NCBI RefSeq assembly: GCF_001598495.1
Contig: NZ_BCZB01000015.1
Location: 20,304-84,303 of the forward strand
Reading direction: 5' to 3'
Length of the DNA: 64,000 nt
Origin: Neokomagataea thailandica NBRC 106555
GTDB lineage: Bacteria > Pseudomonadota > Alphaproteobacteria > Acetobacterales > Acetobacteraceae
How positions within the stretch are numbered: position 1 is the stretch's first letter; each line of letters opens with the position of its first letter. Below are positions 17,524-26,831 of this stretch, piece after piece. The position numbers and the translations under genes are program-made. Below the pieces are notes generated by a model. It saw nothing but the letters and a program-made list of their open reading frames with translations. It ran no database searches and was not told the DNA's origin.

Positions 17524-17883
17524 TTTATCGACCGATAATGCAATCGTATTTTTCATAACCGTAGGGTCGAAGGGTTTGGCAATGTATTTCCCTGGCGGGT
17601 AATATGTTTCGAGATGATGGTTGTTGGCATGGCCTGAGCTAAAAATAATCGGGATGCCGTGTTTATGAAAGACACGAGCGAGCGGTAAGGCTTCTCCATC
17701 TGTCAGTTTAACGTCCAAAATGGCACAATCAATGCTGTGTGCATCGATGTTTGCCAAGGCTGCTAGAGCGGCTTGGCAAGAGGAAAAAGGGCCGTGACTT
17801 TTGATGTTGAGTTCAGACAAAAGCATCTCGATCTCGAGTGAAATCAGTAGCTCGTCCTCAACGAGGAAGACGTATTTATTCAT
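17518..17883 (-). CDS. Single-domain response regulator
   Basis: A protein of 121 residues consisting only of a CheY-like receiver. Acidic pocket Glu9-Asp10-Glu11, phospho-acceptor Asp57 in CAILDVKL, switch Ser82/Ser83, and Lys103 in IAKPFDP are all in place. There is no output domain, so it must act by protein contact or as a phosphate sink. Its ATG overlaps the end of the HWE kinase gene by eight bases, so the kinase is the expected phosphodonor. Single-domain receivers paired with HWE/HisKA2 kinases are common in alphaproteobacteria, where they feed general stress signalling. Confidence 0.92.
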   Translation of the reverse strand: MNKYVFLVEDELLISLEIEMLLSELNIKSHGPFSSCQAALAALANIDAHSIDCAILDVKLTDGEALPLARVFHKHGIPIIFSSGHANNHHLETYYPPGKYIAKPFDPTVMKNTIALSVDKL

Positions 17884-20800
17884 GGGTATAACAGCGTTTG
17901 GGGAGTGTTAGAGTTTTACGGAAGAGCAAATTATCTATCGTTGTTTCGCTGGTGGCGTTGAGTTGTCGGATAGAAATATCTTCTAGAATGCGCCCAAAGC
18001 CTTTTTGCGTCTCAAAAGAGCGTTGACGCTTTTTCTCTTCGGTCCATTCCATGTGTAAAGTATCATTCTGTATGCACCAAGTGACGGTGAGTACGCCTTT
18101 GGCATCAGAATCGAGAGCGCCATATTTGACGGCATTGGTCGACCATTCGTGGAAAATGAGGGCGAGTGAGGAGAGGGCATCTTGGTGAATAAGAATGTGA
18201 GGCCCTGAAATAGAGACATGGGCTAGGTCTTTATAGGGCATTAAAATGGCGGAGATGAGTTGTTCTAGGCGTGGTTTGTCGTGATTGTGTGTTGTTGGGG
18301 TGGCGGCATGAGCTGTTCCTAAGGCCACAATGCGTTCGCGCATACTTTTCGCGAAGAGCGGAACGTTGTCATGTCTTTGGGCGGCAATGGTGATCATGCT
18401 GCCAATAATAGCGAAGAGATTTTTTATGCGATGGTTCATCTCTTGAACCATGAGCTCGCGTGTTTCTACGAGGATGTGCTCTGGAGTGACATCAATGGAA
18501 ACGCCAATGAGTGTCACAGGGGTTTGTTGGGTGATCAGGTGTCCGTAACCACGTATCCAGCGTGTTTCACCATTTGGTACAATGGTACGAAAGCTACAGT
18601 CGAATTTTTCGATGCCTTTGAGTGCCAAATCAAGCTTCTCTTTAAGGAGGTCTTGATCCGCAGGAAAAACTAATGCGCCAGAGTGGGCGCTCGTGGCTTG
18701 GGGAGAGATAGAGGTACCATTACCTATATCAATGGTGGTTTGAGAGAGTGAGGGGCAGTAGCTCCAAATGCCGATATGTGCGGCTTTAATGGCAAGGTTC
18801 AGGCGGTCACGCTCGGCGGAGAGTTGTCGCTCGAGGGAAAGAGCATCGGTGATGTCGGTAAAGACGAGTGTGGCGCCGCTAATGGTGGCGATATCACTAT
18901 GGTAAGGCAGGATGCGCAGAGCATAAACGCGTAGTTGATCACGAGTGGTGATGCGTTTTTGAACGATGCTGCCGCCTTGAGCGACGTTTATGGCGTCAAG
19001 GTAGTAGCTGTTAATGTCAAACGGACTATAAACATCTGCAAGTGGTCGCCCTTTATCGGTATTTTTTAGGGGGAATAAATGCGTTACGGATTTGGTAAAA
19101 TTTCGGATGCAGGTTTTTTTATCAATAACGATTACAGATAGGTTTGTTGAATCGAGAAAATTTCTGAGGTCATTGTTTGAAATTGATAGTTGTCCTATTT
19201 TTATTTTTAATTCGTCATTAACGGTTGACAGTTCTTCATTGGTCGATTGTAATTCTTCATTCATCGACATCATTTCTTCGTTTGAACTTTTCAGTTCCTC
19301 ATTTGCTGTTTCTAACTCCTCTGTGGCCATGCGGAGGCTGTGCCGTGCGTGTCGGAGTTCATTCTCTAATTGCTCTATATGGTCATGGTTATTTTCAAAT
19401 TCGTCAAAATCATCATCTAGGCGTGGTGTTGTGGCGGCGGCCTCTATGAAAACAATTAACAGGGTTTCACTATCAAGTGGGTCGCACACAATATCGACTG
19501 TATGAATAACAAATTCGGTATGAATAGTAATTTTACGAGCAATAATTTTGCGTTTTTTGAAGCGTGTTTCGCGTATAATTTTCCCGAGGACTGCACGTAA
19601 ATCAGGGCCAGATAATGTGAAAATGTTGGTTCCATCTACGTTACTGACGGGAAAATGAAAATATCTTCCAATTTTCCCGAAGGCAGAGATGATTTCATTT
19701 TCTTTGTTAATAACGGCTGTTGGTAGAGAGTATTTATCTAGAACTCTATGATATATATTATTTTCATTATTATTCATAATGTGAGCAGATTTATTGATAT
19801 TCTTCTCAATCCTTATTGGGAAGTTATCAGTATTTGGCAAAGATAAGGGATAATTTTTGCTTTCGGGGGAGCGCATAAAAATACGTGCCTGAAGATCAAT
19901 GGTGGAAAAATAACCTTCAAAGCGTCCCATGCTGTCAGAAGGGCCCAAGAACAGAAAACGGCCAGGCTTGGCGGCAAAGTGAAGTATGGGAGCAACGGCT
20001 TTTTGTAGTGTATCGTTGAAGTAAATCAGAACATTTCGACATGATATGAGATCTATTTTAGAAAATGGTGGATCTCGCAGGAGGTTGTGGTTTGAAAAGC
20101 GCACCATATTGCGGATGAAAGGGGTAATTTTGAATTTATCCCCAATGGGTGTGGTGTAACGTTTTTTGAGGTGTTCGGGGATGTCGATCAAAGAGGCGAG
20201 GGGGTAGGTGCCCTCTCGGCCAATATTGATTATGTTTTCGTCAATATCTGAGGCGAATATCTGTACAGAGATACGGTGATTAAGGCCTGATAAGCGGATT
20301 GTTTCTGCAAAAAGTATGGCGATACTATAGGCTTCTTCGCCACTGGAACAGGCAGGGACCCATATACGCAACTCATCATTGGGCAGGGCTTGGTGTACTA
20401 GGGGCTTAATGACTTTTTCATGGAGTTGTTTGAAGGCGTCAGGGTCGCGGAAGAATTTTGTAACGTTAATCAAAAAATCCTTGAACAGTGCTTGGCTTTC
20501 TTCCGGGCTGTTTTTGATGAGTTCCAAGTATTTTTGTTCAGATTCTATGCCTACGATGTGCATACGTCGTGCGATGCGGCGTAGAAGGGTGGAATGTTTG
20601 TAGCCTGAAAAATCATGCCCAACGACATTGCGTAATTCATGGCATATCTCGTCCATTTTTTCATGGATAAAGGTAATGTTTGCGGGGAGTGATGTTGTCT
20701 TTAGTTGTTTTAGGTATTTTTGTAACCCGGGAATAATATCTGAGGGGGGATATATAAAATCCATATGACCGGTACTGATGGCGGAGAGTGGCATGCTGTC

Positions 20801-21283
20801 ATAGCGCGCAGTATCAGGGGTTTGTGCGATGCACAGGCCGCCATATTCTTTAATGGTTTGTGCGCCTATGGTGCCATCAGCTCCTGTGCCAGAAAGCACG
20901 ACGCAGGCGGCATTGTTTCTTTGATCAATGGCTAGAGAGCGAAAAAAGTCATCAATAGGACGGCGTACCCCGCGAGGCTGCACAAAGTCAGTCAGTTCGA
21001 GCCTGCCTTGGGCTATTAATAGTCCATGTCCGGGGGGGATAATATAGACATGTTCTGGAAGGAGTGTTTCTCCTCCTTCGCACTGTAAAACGGTTAGGTT
21101 CGTATACCGGTCCAGTAACTGTGCGAGAAGACTATTATAATCTGGGTCCAGATGTTGAACAATCACAAAGGCCATGTCTATGGGGGCCTGGGTGGCGGAG
21201 AACATGGAACGTAGTGCTTCAATTCCTCCTGCTGAAGAGCCGACGCCCACAATGAATGGGAGAGTTTTAGCTGTATTATTCAT
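17876..21283 (-). CDS. CheB-CheR-PAS hybrid HWE sensor histidine kinase
   Basis: A fusion of 1135 residues. The N-terminal CheB methylesterase domain shows its Ser (GVGSSAGGIEAL), His (VIVQHLDPDY) and Asp (SGTGADGTIG). The CheR methyltransferase domain follows (FFRDPDAF, VPACSSGEEAYSIA, SCRNVLIYFN). Next comes a PAS-like region, a coiled coil near residues 620-690 built of repeated EELxSxNEE units, more PAS modules (the last near 820-930), and an HWE kinase core: H-box EMNHRIKNLFA near 951, N-box HEWSTNAVKYGAL near 1050 and the MEWTE motif. I chose the start MNNTAKTLPF at 21283; the open frame upstream overlaps the LOV gene. It is cytoplasmic, with no membrane segment. It is 13 bases downstream of the LOV gene and overlaps the response regulator, suggesting one signalling operon. 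Confidence 0.92.
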   Translation of the reverse strand: MNNTAKTLPFIVGVGSSAGGIEALRSMFSATQAPIDMAFVIVQHLDPDYNSLLAQLLDRYTNLTVLQCEGGETLLPEHVYIIPPGHGLLIAQGRLELTDFVQPRGVRRPIDDFFRSLAIDQRNNAACVVLSGTGADGTIGAQTIKEYGGLCIAQTPDTARYDSMPLSAISTGHMDFIYPPSDIIPGLQKYLKQLKTTSLPANITFIHEKMDEICHELRNVVGHDFSGYKHSTLLRRIARRMHIVGIESEQKYLELIKNSPEESQALFKDFLINVTKFFRDPDAFKQLHEKVIKPLVHQALPNDELRIWVPACSSGEEAYSIAILFAETIRLSGLNHRISVQIFASDIDENIINIGREGTYPLASLIDIPEHLKKRYTTPIGDKFKITPFIRNMVRFSNHNLLRDPPFSKIDLISCRNVLIYFNDTLQKAVAPILHFAAKPGRFLFLGPSDSMGRFEGYFSTIDLQARIFMRSPESKNYPLSLPNTDNFPIRIEKNINKSAHIMNNNENNIYHRVLDKYSLPTAVINKENEIISAFGKIGRYFHFPVSNVDGTNIFTLSGPDLRAVLGKIIRETRFKKRKIIARKITIHTEFVIHTVDIVCDPLDSETLLIVFIEAAATTPRLDDDFDEFENNHDHIEQLENELRHARHSLRMATEELETANEELKSSNEEMMSMNEELQSTNEELSTVNDELKIKIGQLSISNNDLRNFLDSTNLSVIVIDKKTCIRNFTKSVTHLFPLKNTDKGRPLADVYSPFDINSYYLDAINVAQGGSIVQKRITTRDQLRVYALRILPYHSDIATISGATLVFTDITDALSLERQLSAERDRLNLAIKAAHIGIWSYCPSLSQTTIDIGNGTSISPQATSAHSGALVFPADQDLLKEKLDLALKGIEKFDCSFRTIVPNGETRWIRGYGHLITQQTPVTLIGVSIDVTPEHILVETRELMVQEMNHRIKNLFAIIGSMITIAAQRHDNVPLFAKSMRERIVALGTAHAATPTTHNHDKPRLEQLISAILMPYKDLAHVSISGPHILIHQDALSSLALIFHEWSTNAVKYGALDSDAKGVLTVTWCIQNDTLHMEWTEEKKRQRSFETQKGFGRILEDISIRQLNATSETTIDNLLFRKTLTLPKRCYTHE

Positions 21284-21296
21284 TATGTGCTCTTCA

Positions 21297-21845
21297 TCAG
21301 AGAAGGGGAGCATCAGCTTGGTCCAGCATGACTTTAGCTTGAGCGATTGCTGCGGTTGCATTTGCTACGACCGAGAGTGAACCTGATAGAATGAGGCTAT
21401 TTGGTCTTACGGTTTTTGGAATGTCGATAAGTGCAGTTTTTAGGGTGTGCTCATAGTGAGAGAGAATGTCAGGATAAGTGTTGCTGACGTCAAATTGGGA
21501 GGCAAAAAGATATTGTGTATTGTTGAGGCAATTTTTGATTTTGGACATGAATAAAAGATTTATAAACGGAGTGCCATTTTTTTTGAAATTTATGAGTGGT
21601 ACACGTATGCTTTCAATAGAGTCTTTTTTTAAGAATTCTCTTATGCGAGATTTATTGTAATCATTATTTGATTTATTTTGTAGTATGCGGCAGTTTTTTC
21701 CATAGAGCTCATCTTTACCATATCCGGTTAATTGTTCGAAGTGCTGATTAACGTAGAGTAGGGGGTGGTCGTTTGTATTTTCTGCGATGGATACCGCTAT
21801 GTGTATGTCGTTGCAGTATTGAATAAGGGGTTGTGGGAGCGGCAT
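21297..21845 (-). CDS. Short LOV (blue-light sensor-like) PAS protein
   Basis: A protein of 182 residues. Residues 10-120 form a PAS domain with LOV signatures: NQHFEQLTGYGKDELYGKNC, the motif GKNCRILQ with the photo-active cysteine at Cys52 (consensus GxNCRFLQ), Arg at position 53, two flavin-contacting asparagines (Asn86 in INFKKNG, Asn96 in FINLL), and the flavin-facing Gln117 in ASQFDVS. These are the residues that bind FMN and form the cysteinyl adduct in known LOV proteins. A C-terminal region of about 60 residues, partly helical, has no recognised output domain. It is the first gene of the unit with the CheB-CheR-HWE kinase and receiver, so it may modulate the kinase in response to blue light or flavin redox state. 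That link is inferred. Confidence 0.88.
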   Translation of the reverse strand: MPLPQPLIQYCNDIHIAVSIAENTNDHPLLYVNQHFEQLTGYGKDELYGKNCRILQNKSNNDYNKSRIREFLKKDSIESIRVPLINFKKNGTPFINLLFMSKIKNCLNNTQYLFASQFDVSNTYPDILSHYEHTLKTALIDIPKTVRPNSLILSGSLSVVANATAAIAQAKVMLDQADAPLL

Positions 21846-21980
21846 AGAGGTTCCGAGGAAGAAAAATTTGTACGATTATAGGCAAAAAAATCTATATTGG
21901 AAACGTCTTATTGTGATGAATATAGCGGCATGAGGAGCATTTTTGGAATGGACCTCATGCTTTATGTTTTGGTATATTTA

Positions 21981-22472
21981 TTATATTGACATATAATTTC
22001 GACGAATCCAAAGTAATGAATTCTCTTTTGTCTCATTTATATTGATATAACTTACTTCTCCAAAGACAACTGTATGAGTGCCTACATCTTGTATATTGGA
22101 TATTGTACATTCCAGAGACACAAGTGCATCTTCTAAGATCGGCTGCCCGTTTTTACCTATATGCCACGAGCCTAACGAGAAGCGTTCTTCCATATTTACG
22201 GCGCTGCTAGCAAAATGATTCGATAGCGCTTCATGGCCGTCAGATAAGATATTAACGGCGAATGTTCCATGCTGAAGCAAGACTGGATGCGTTTTGGTTT
22301 GACGGTTGATGCAGACCAATAGGGTTGGGGGGGTGTCAGTCACACTGGAGACGGCGGAGGCCGTGAAGCCATATCGGCCTTGCTCCCCATTGGTTGTGAT
22401 AATTGTGACGGCACTCGCAAGGCGCGCCATGGCATCGCGAAAAATTTGGGTGCTGGGAAGTGCGGTGTTCAT
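21981..22472 (-). CDS. Flavin reductase domain protein (HpaC/RutF-like)
   Basis: A protein of 163 residues, typical of the flavin reductase-like family that reduces FMN or FAD with NAD(P)H for a partner monooxygenase or stays flavin-loaded itself. The family core is clear: FRDAMARLASAVTIITTNG, YGFTASAVSSVTDTPPTLLVCIN, FAVNILSDGHEALSNHFAS and the late HTVVFGEV. No monooxygenase gene is nearby. It lies 135 bases upstream of the LOV gene on the same strand; since LOV proteins need flavin, a functional link is possible but unproven. Confidence 0.88.
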   Translation of the reverse strand: MNTALPSTQIFRDAMARLASAVTIITTNGEQGRYGFTASAVSSVTDTPPTLLVCINRQTKTHPVLLQHGTFAVNILSDGHEALSNHFASSAVNMEERFSLGSWHIGKNGQPILEDALVSLECTISNIQDVGTHTVVFGEVSYININETKENSLLWIRRNYMSI

Positions 22473-22645
22473 AAGATTCCAGATGGTTCATGTGACTGTA
22501 TGAGGGTCTGCCAATATGCGTGTATCGTGAAAAGCCTCAAGCATTTTGTGCATCCAAATGCGCTTTAGAAGACAGGGTGCGCAGTTTATGTGTTGCAATC
22601 AGCATTATATAAATTGACATATTATAACATTTCACTCTTTTTGAA
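22473..22645. other. Intergenic stretch before the riboswitch
   Basis: AT-rich divergent region between the flavin reductase start and the cobalamin riboswitch. It must hold the promoter of the uptake operon; a TTGACA at about 22614 is present but I could not pair it with a convincing -10. No ORF is supported. Confidence 0.4.
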
Positions 22646-22832
22646 GCGTGATGGTTCCCCTTCGTGGGGATGAAAAGGGAATGTGGTGTAAGGCCGCAAC
22701 TGCCCCCGCAACTGTGAATGGAGAGAAGATCGGTCATATGAGGTGGATGCCTCAGCCACTGGAGGGGCAGTAGACCCTTTGGGAAGGCGGCCAATCTTTG
22801 GTGACTCATGAGTCAGGAGACCTGCCATCAAA
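22646..22832 (+). promoter_or_regulatory. Cobalamin (AdoCbl) riboswitch
   Basis: The conserved elements appear in order: GATGGTTCCCC near 22648, AAAAGGGAATGTGGTG, GCCGCAACTGCCCCCGCAACTG at 22693-22715 (B12-box-like core with CCCGCAACTGT), the central stems with GATGCCTCAGCCACTGG, and the terminal AGTCAGGAGACCTGCC at about 22812. An expression platform of about 70 bases separates it from the TonB receptor start, whose GGAG Shine-Dalgarno lies in CGTACGGAGCCGTA and could be sequestered. It is expected to switch the operon off when cobalamin is plentiful. Confidence 0.95.
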
Positions 22833-22903
22833 AATGGTCACGGACGGCACCTGCGGGCGGGGTGTACTGAAGGGCGTATGACGTATCGTACGGAGCCGTA
22901 GTG

Positions 22904-25126
22904 ATGCATTATAGGGGATGTTCTGCACTTATGCGGAGTTATGGTATCTGGGCGTGTGGGCCTATTGCGTTGTTGGGTTTGAGTGTATCGAATGTTTACG
23001 CGGAAGAAGAACATATTATAGCACATGGGCAAGCGAGCGCTTTACGGTCTGCCCCCGTTATTGGCGGTAGGCTGGGGCTGACGGTGCAGCATAACCCAGC
23101 GACAATTCATATTATTACGCGCAATATCATGGAGCTGCGGGGTATCGCACATTCGGATGACGCGGCGGATAGTGCGCCGGGCGTGACGTCGGGTGGGTCT
23201 CCGGGAAATCCTGCACAGTTAATGATGCGTGGTTTTACGGGGGGGCAGATCTTGGTGCTGCGTGATGGGATTTATTACGGTCCCACCACAATGGTGAACC
23301 GCCCTCTCAACACGTTTAATCTTGAGGATATTCAGGTTTTGAAGGGGCCGTCTTCGGTGCTTTATGGGCAAGGGGCCGTGGGCGGGACTGTGGATATGCG
23401 GACCCGGGATCCGGCATTGGATGCCGTTCATGCTAACGCCTTGGTGTCTTACGGGAGTTTTAATACATGGAATGCTGGGGTGGGTGGGTCTATCCCGCTT
23501 TCTTCGACATTCGCAATCCGTGCCGATTTTAGTCGAACGTCCTCGGCAGGATATGTGCAGGGCGCTAACCCTCATAGTAATGATCTGACGGTGACGGCAT
23601 TATGGCGGCCTAATGCTGATTTTTCCGCGCGTTTGAGCGTAGACTACCTGACTGATCGTTTATCGACCTATTACGGCGCCCCGTTGGTTCCTTTGCGGCA
23701 GGCGGGTGATGCTGCGTCTGGCTTGCTGACGTCGAGCCAAGGCTTAGGGCTGACGCGTTCTGAGCTCTGGAAATATTACAACGTTTCTGATGCGAAGGCG
23801 GGGTCTGTTAATGCGACGCCAACGCTGCATTTGGATTGGCGTATCAACCCGCATCTCACATTGCACAATAAAAGCTATGTTCTTTACGCTCAGCGTAATT
23901 GGAATAATGCAGAAACCTATAGTTTTATGGGGAATAACTCTGCTGTGGATGCTGCCGGGCAATCTATTGCTGCTGGGCGTATTGGGCGTGATCGCTTCTA
24001 TGTTTACCAAAACCAGCATCAGGTTGGTGATACGGTGAATGCTACCTTCGATCATGAGGTCTTTGGGATAAAAAATCGCTTTGTATTGGGGGGAGATGCC
24101 TACTATTTGCGCTTTATTCGTAATCGAGGTTTTCCGGATGCAGATTATGCAGACAGCGTTTCTATGCTGGCCCCGCAAGGTGGTAATTTAGGTCCTTTTG
24201 CGGGAGAATTGCCTTATCGAAAGTCGCCTACCACGATGATTGATACCGCTCTTTTTATGGAAGATGTGGTGACGATACGGGAGCATTTAAGGGTTGTCGG
24301 GGGGTATCGTTACGATTGGCTGAATTTAAACCGGCAGAACTATAATCAAAGCGGTGCTTTTAACGCGGTGAGTAGTTTTCATGGTCATTACCATCCGAGC
24401 AATTTCCGCATAGGGCCTGTGTATGACATAACGCCGACGGTGAGTGTTTATGGCGTATTTACAACAGCCGAGGACCCGCCGGGAGCGAATTTGTTTCTCG
24501 CTAATCGTGGGCAATTCTCGGCCTTATCGCATACGACGCAGGGTGAGGTCGGCGCGAAGGCAGCGCTGCTGCATGGTCGTGCGAATATGACCTTGGCGCT
24601 TTATCATATTGACCGGCGGCGTATTTTGGTTGCAACGGGGCCAGATAGTGTTGCGAATGCTGGAAGCCAGATGTCACGGGGTGTGGAGTGGGATGGCAGC
24701 CTTGCTGTGACGCATCATGTGAGTGTGTCAGGCAATGTGGCGTATACGGATTCTCATTTTGGCTCAGGATTTATGTCGTCTGCTGGGGTGGATGCTTCGG
24801 GGCATCAGGTGCCTAATGTACCGCGTGTGACGGCGAATTTGTGGTCGGTGTGGTCGGGTGTTGGGAAGCTTCCGCTCGATTTGGGGGCGGGGATGCGTTA
24901 TGTTTCTGCGCGCCAAGGGGATTATGCCAATACGCTCACCTTGCATGATTACGCTACGGTTAATGTCTTTGCAGGCTGGCATATGACGAAGAACGTCACG
25001 GTCTATGGGCGTATCGATAATATCGGCAATAAATACTATGTGCAGTGGGCTGATCCAAGTTACCCCGGGCAAGTGTTGATGGGGGCTCCGCGCTCGTTCT
25101 CTATGAGTATTCAGGCAGGCTTGTGA
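22904..25126 (+). CDS. TonB-dependent outer-membrane receptor under B12 riboswitch
   Basis: A protein of 740 residues with a signal peptide ending about VYAEEE. The plug domain spans about residues 60-170 (IHIITRNIMELRGIAHSDDAAD, QLMMRGFTGGQILVLRDG, IQVLKGPSSVLYGQGAVGGTVDMRT). A 22-strand barrel then runs to the C terminus (NKYYVQWADPSYPGQVLMGAPRSF). The plug resembles siderophore-type receptors more than E. coli BtuB, but the riboswitch and the downstream BtuFCD-like genes point to a corrinoid as substrate. I chose the ATG at 22904, eight bases after GGAG, over the adjacent GTG at 22901. It overlaps the ATPase gene start (GTGA). Confidence 0.92.
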   Translation: MHYRGCSALMRSYGIWACGPIALLGLSVSNVYAEEEHIIAHGQASALRSAPVIGGRLGLTVQHNPATIHIITRNIMELRGIAHSDDAADSAPGVTSGGSPGNPAQLMMRGFTGGQILVLRDGIYYGPTTMVNRPLNTFNLEDIQVLKGPSSVLYGQGAVGGTVDMRTRDPALDAVHANALVSYGSFNTWNAGVGGSIPLSSTFAIRADFSRTSSAGYVQGANPHSNDLTVTALWRPNADFSARLSVDYLTDRLSTYYGAPLVPLRQAGDAASGLLTSSQGLGLTRSELWKYYNVSDAKAGSVNATPTLHLDWRINPHLTLHNKSYVLYAQRNWNNAETYSFMGNNSAVDAAGQSIAAGRIGRDRFYVYQNQHQVGDTVNATFDHEVFGIKNRFVLGGDAYYLRFIRNRGFPDADYADSVSMLAPQGGNLGPFAGELPYRKSPTTMIDTALFMEDVVTIREHLRVVGGYRYDWLNLNRQNYNQSGAFNAVSSFHGHYHPSNFRIGPVYDITPTVSVYGVFTTAEDPPGANLFLANRGQFSALSHTTQGEVGAKAALLHGRANMTLALYHIDRRRILVATGPDSVANAGSQMSRGVEWDGSLAVTHHVSVSGNVAYTDSHFGSGFMSSAGVDASGHQVPNVPRVTANLWSVWSGVGKLPLDLGAGMRYVSARQGDYANTLTLHDYATVNVFAGWHMTKNVTVYGRIDNIGNKYYVQWADPSYPGQVLMGAPRSFSMSIQAGL

Positions 25127-25872
25127 GGGCAGACTTATCCATTATGGACCTGTCCTCTCAGAGGGCAGGCTTGGATGGGGTTTCCTGTTCTATTACAGCA
25201 GGAGCGTGTGCTGCGGTCATTGGGCCGAATGGTGCAGGGAAAACGACCTTTCTGCGGCTTCTGGCGGGTTTGGATATTCCCCAAACGGGGACGGTTGCTT
25301 GGAAGGGGCTGTCTGTTAGGGATATGCGGTTGAAAGAGCGGGCGCGGCGTATAGCCTATCTTTCACAGCATGAAGAGGCAGATCCGGATTTTTTGGTGTC
25401 TGAGTATATTCAGCTCGCGCGTTTGCCGTTTGAGCCGGATGCAGAACGGGACCGGACTTGTTGTGATGATGCTGTGGAGCGCTGTGGTGTTCGGCCATTT
25501 TTGCATATGCCGCTTGGGCAGCTTTCAGGTGGGGAGCGGCAGCGTGTCATGTTAGCACGTTGCTTAGCGCAAACGCCTGAGCTTTTATTGTTGGATGAGC
25601 CGACGAACCACTTGGATCTGGCCGCGCGCACGACGCTTTTGCGGGTTGTCCGTGGCTTGTCTTGTACCGTTGTGGCTGTGTTGCATGACTTGTCGTTAGT
25701 CTCTGACTTTGCGGATCATGTTCTCGTGTTGAGGCAAGGGAGGTTAGCCTTGCAGGGGGCTGCGGATAACGTTCTATTATCTGCGGACTGCCAGTCTATT
25801 TTTGGCTTAAACATTCAGCGTGCTGTACTGGAAGACGGCACGCATACTCTTTCATTTCAGGCAAAACTATGA
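25123..25872 (+). CDS. ABC transporter ATP-binding protein (BtuD/FecE-like)
   Basis: Cytoplasmic ATPase of a corrinoid/siderophore-type importer, 249 residues. Walker A IGPNGAGKTT is near residue 34, the Q-loop in IAYLSQHEEAD near 84, signature LSGGERQRV near 130, Walker B LLLLDEPTNHLDL near 153, and the switch histidine in AVLHDLSLV near 187. The GTG start overlaps the receptor stop and its own stop overlaps the start of the binding-protein gene, so the operon is translationally coupled. An internal ATG (MDLSSQRAG) is an alternative start. Confidence 0.93.
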   Translation: MRADLSIMDLSSQRAGLDGVSCSITAGACAAVIGPNGAGKTTFLRLLAGLDIPQTGTVAWKGLSVRDMRLKERARRIAYLSQHEEADPDFLVSEYIQLARLPFEPDAERDRTCCDDAVERCGVRPFLHMPLGQLSGGERQRVMLARCLAQTPELLLLDEPTNHLDLAARTTLLRVVRGLSCTVVAVLHDLSLVSDFADHVLVLRQGRLALQGAADNVLLSADCQSIFGLNIQRAVLEDGTHTLSFQAKL

Positions 25873-26822
25873 AGTGTCTCGTTGTGTTGTGGGGGGGGCT
25901 CGTCCTTTGTATGGGGGGGGGAGCACAAGCTTTCCCGGTGACGGTTAAAAGTTGTGGGGTGCCCGTGACGTTCCGTCAGCCGCCGCGTCATGCTGTGTTT
26001 CATGATGTGAATATGGCTGAGATGGCTTTTGCTTTGCATGTGCAGCCCTTTATGCGTGGGGTGACCGGTATTACGGGGTGGAACAAAGAGACGGATGCTT
26101 TCCGCCGGGCTTTGGGAGATGTGCCCGAGCTTGCGCCGCGCTACCCGACGTTAGAGCAGCTTATGGCTGCGCAGGCGGATCTTTTTGTTGCTGGGTGGAA
26201 TTATGGCATGCGCGTGGGCGGTGATGTGACGCCGGAGCGTCTGGCTAACGAAGGTATTGCAAGCCTTGTGCTGACAGAGAGTTGCGTGCGTGCCGGGGGA
26301 GAGCGCGGCCCGGTTACGTTGGATGCTTTGTTATATAACGATGAATATCGCTTAGGTGTTGTGTTCGGAAAAGAGCGTGATGCGCGTGCATTAATAGAGG
26401 GGTGGCGGGCCCGGATTTCAACGGTGAGGGCGCATCTGTCTGGTGTGCGCTCAGTGCCGGTTTTTTTATATGATAGTGGTACGGCAGAGCCTTTTACGGC
26501 TGGTCGTGAGGCGCTGGTGAGTGAGTTGATACGCCTTGCTGGTGGGAAAAGTATTTTTGACGATTTGCCTATTAATTGGGGCGGAGTGTCTTGGGAGGAG
26601 GTTTCTGTCAGGCGTCCGGAAGTTATCATTGTGGTGGATTATGGGCATGGTGTTGCGGAGGCAATGGAGGTTTTGCGTCATCAAGCCCTTTTGGATGGGA
26701 GCCCTGCCGTTACGCCGCAGCATATCGTGGTCTTGCGCTATGATGAGGTGACGCCAGGCCCTAATAATATCGAGGCAGTAGAAACATTGGCGCGTTTTTT
26801 ACACCCAAATGCAGGGTGGTAG
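25869..26822 (+). CDS. Periplasmic substrate-binding protein (BtuF/FecB-like)
   Basis: A protein of 317 residues with a signal peptide of about 21 residues ending GGGAQAF. It has the class III binding-protein fold: an N lobe (VTVKSCGVPVTFRQPPRHAVFHDVNMAEMAFALHV includes the family opening; read as two segments), a linking helix, and a C lobe with FLYDSGTAEPFTAG near 198 and VSWEEVSVRRPEVIIVVDYG near 240. It should capture the substrate released by the TonB receptor and deliver it to the permease. The signal peptide codons contain two guanine runs of eight (25901-25908) and nine (25913-25921), which could slip and frameshift the gene. The ATG overlaps the ATPase stop. Confidence 0.9.
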   Translation: MKCLVVLWGGLVLCMGGGAQAFPVTVKSCGVPVTFRQPPRHAVFHDVNMAEMAFALHVQPFMRGVTGITGWNKETDAFRRALGDVPELAPRYPTLEQLMAAQADLFVAGWNYGMRVGGDVTPERLANEGIASLVLTESCVRAGGERGPVTLDALLYNDEYRLGVVFGKERDARALIEGWRARISTVRAHLSGVRSVPVFLYDSGTAEPFTAGREALVSELIRLAGGKSIFDDLPINWGGVSWEEVSVRRPEVIIVVDYGHGVAEAMEVLRHQALLDGSPAVTPQHIVVLRYDEVTPGPNNIEAVETLARFLHPNAGW

Positions 26823-26831
26823 GGGCGGCAG

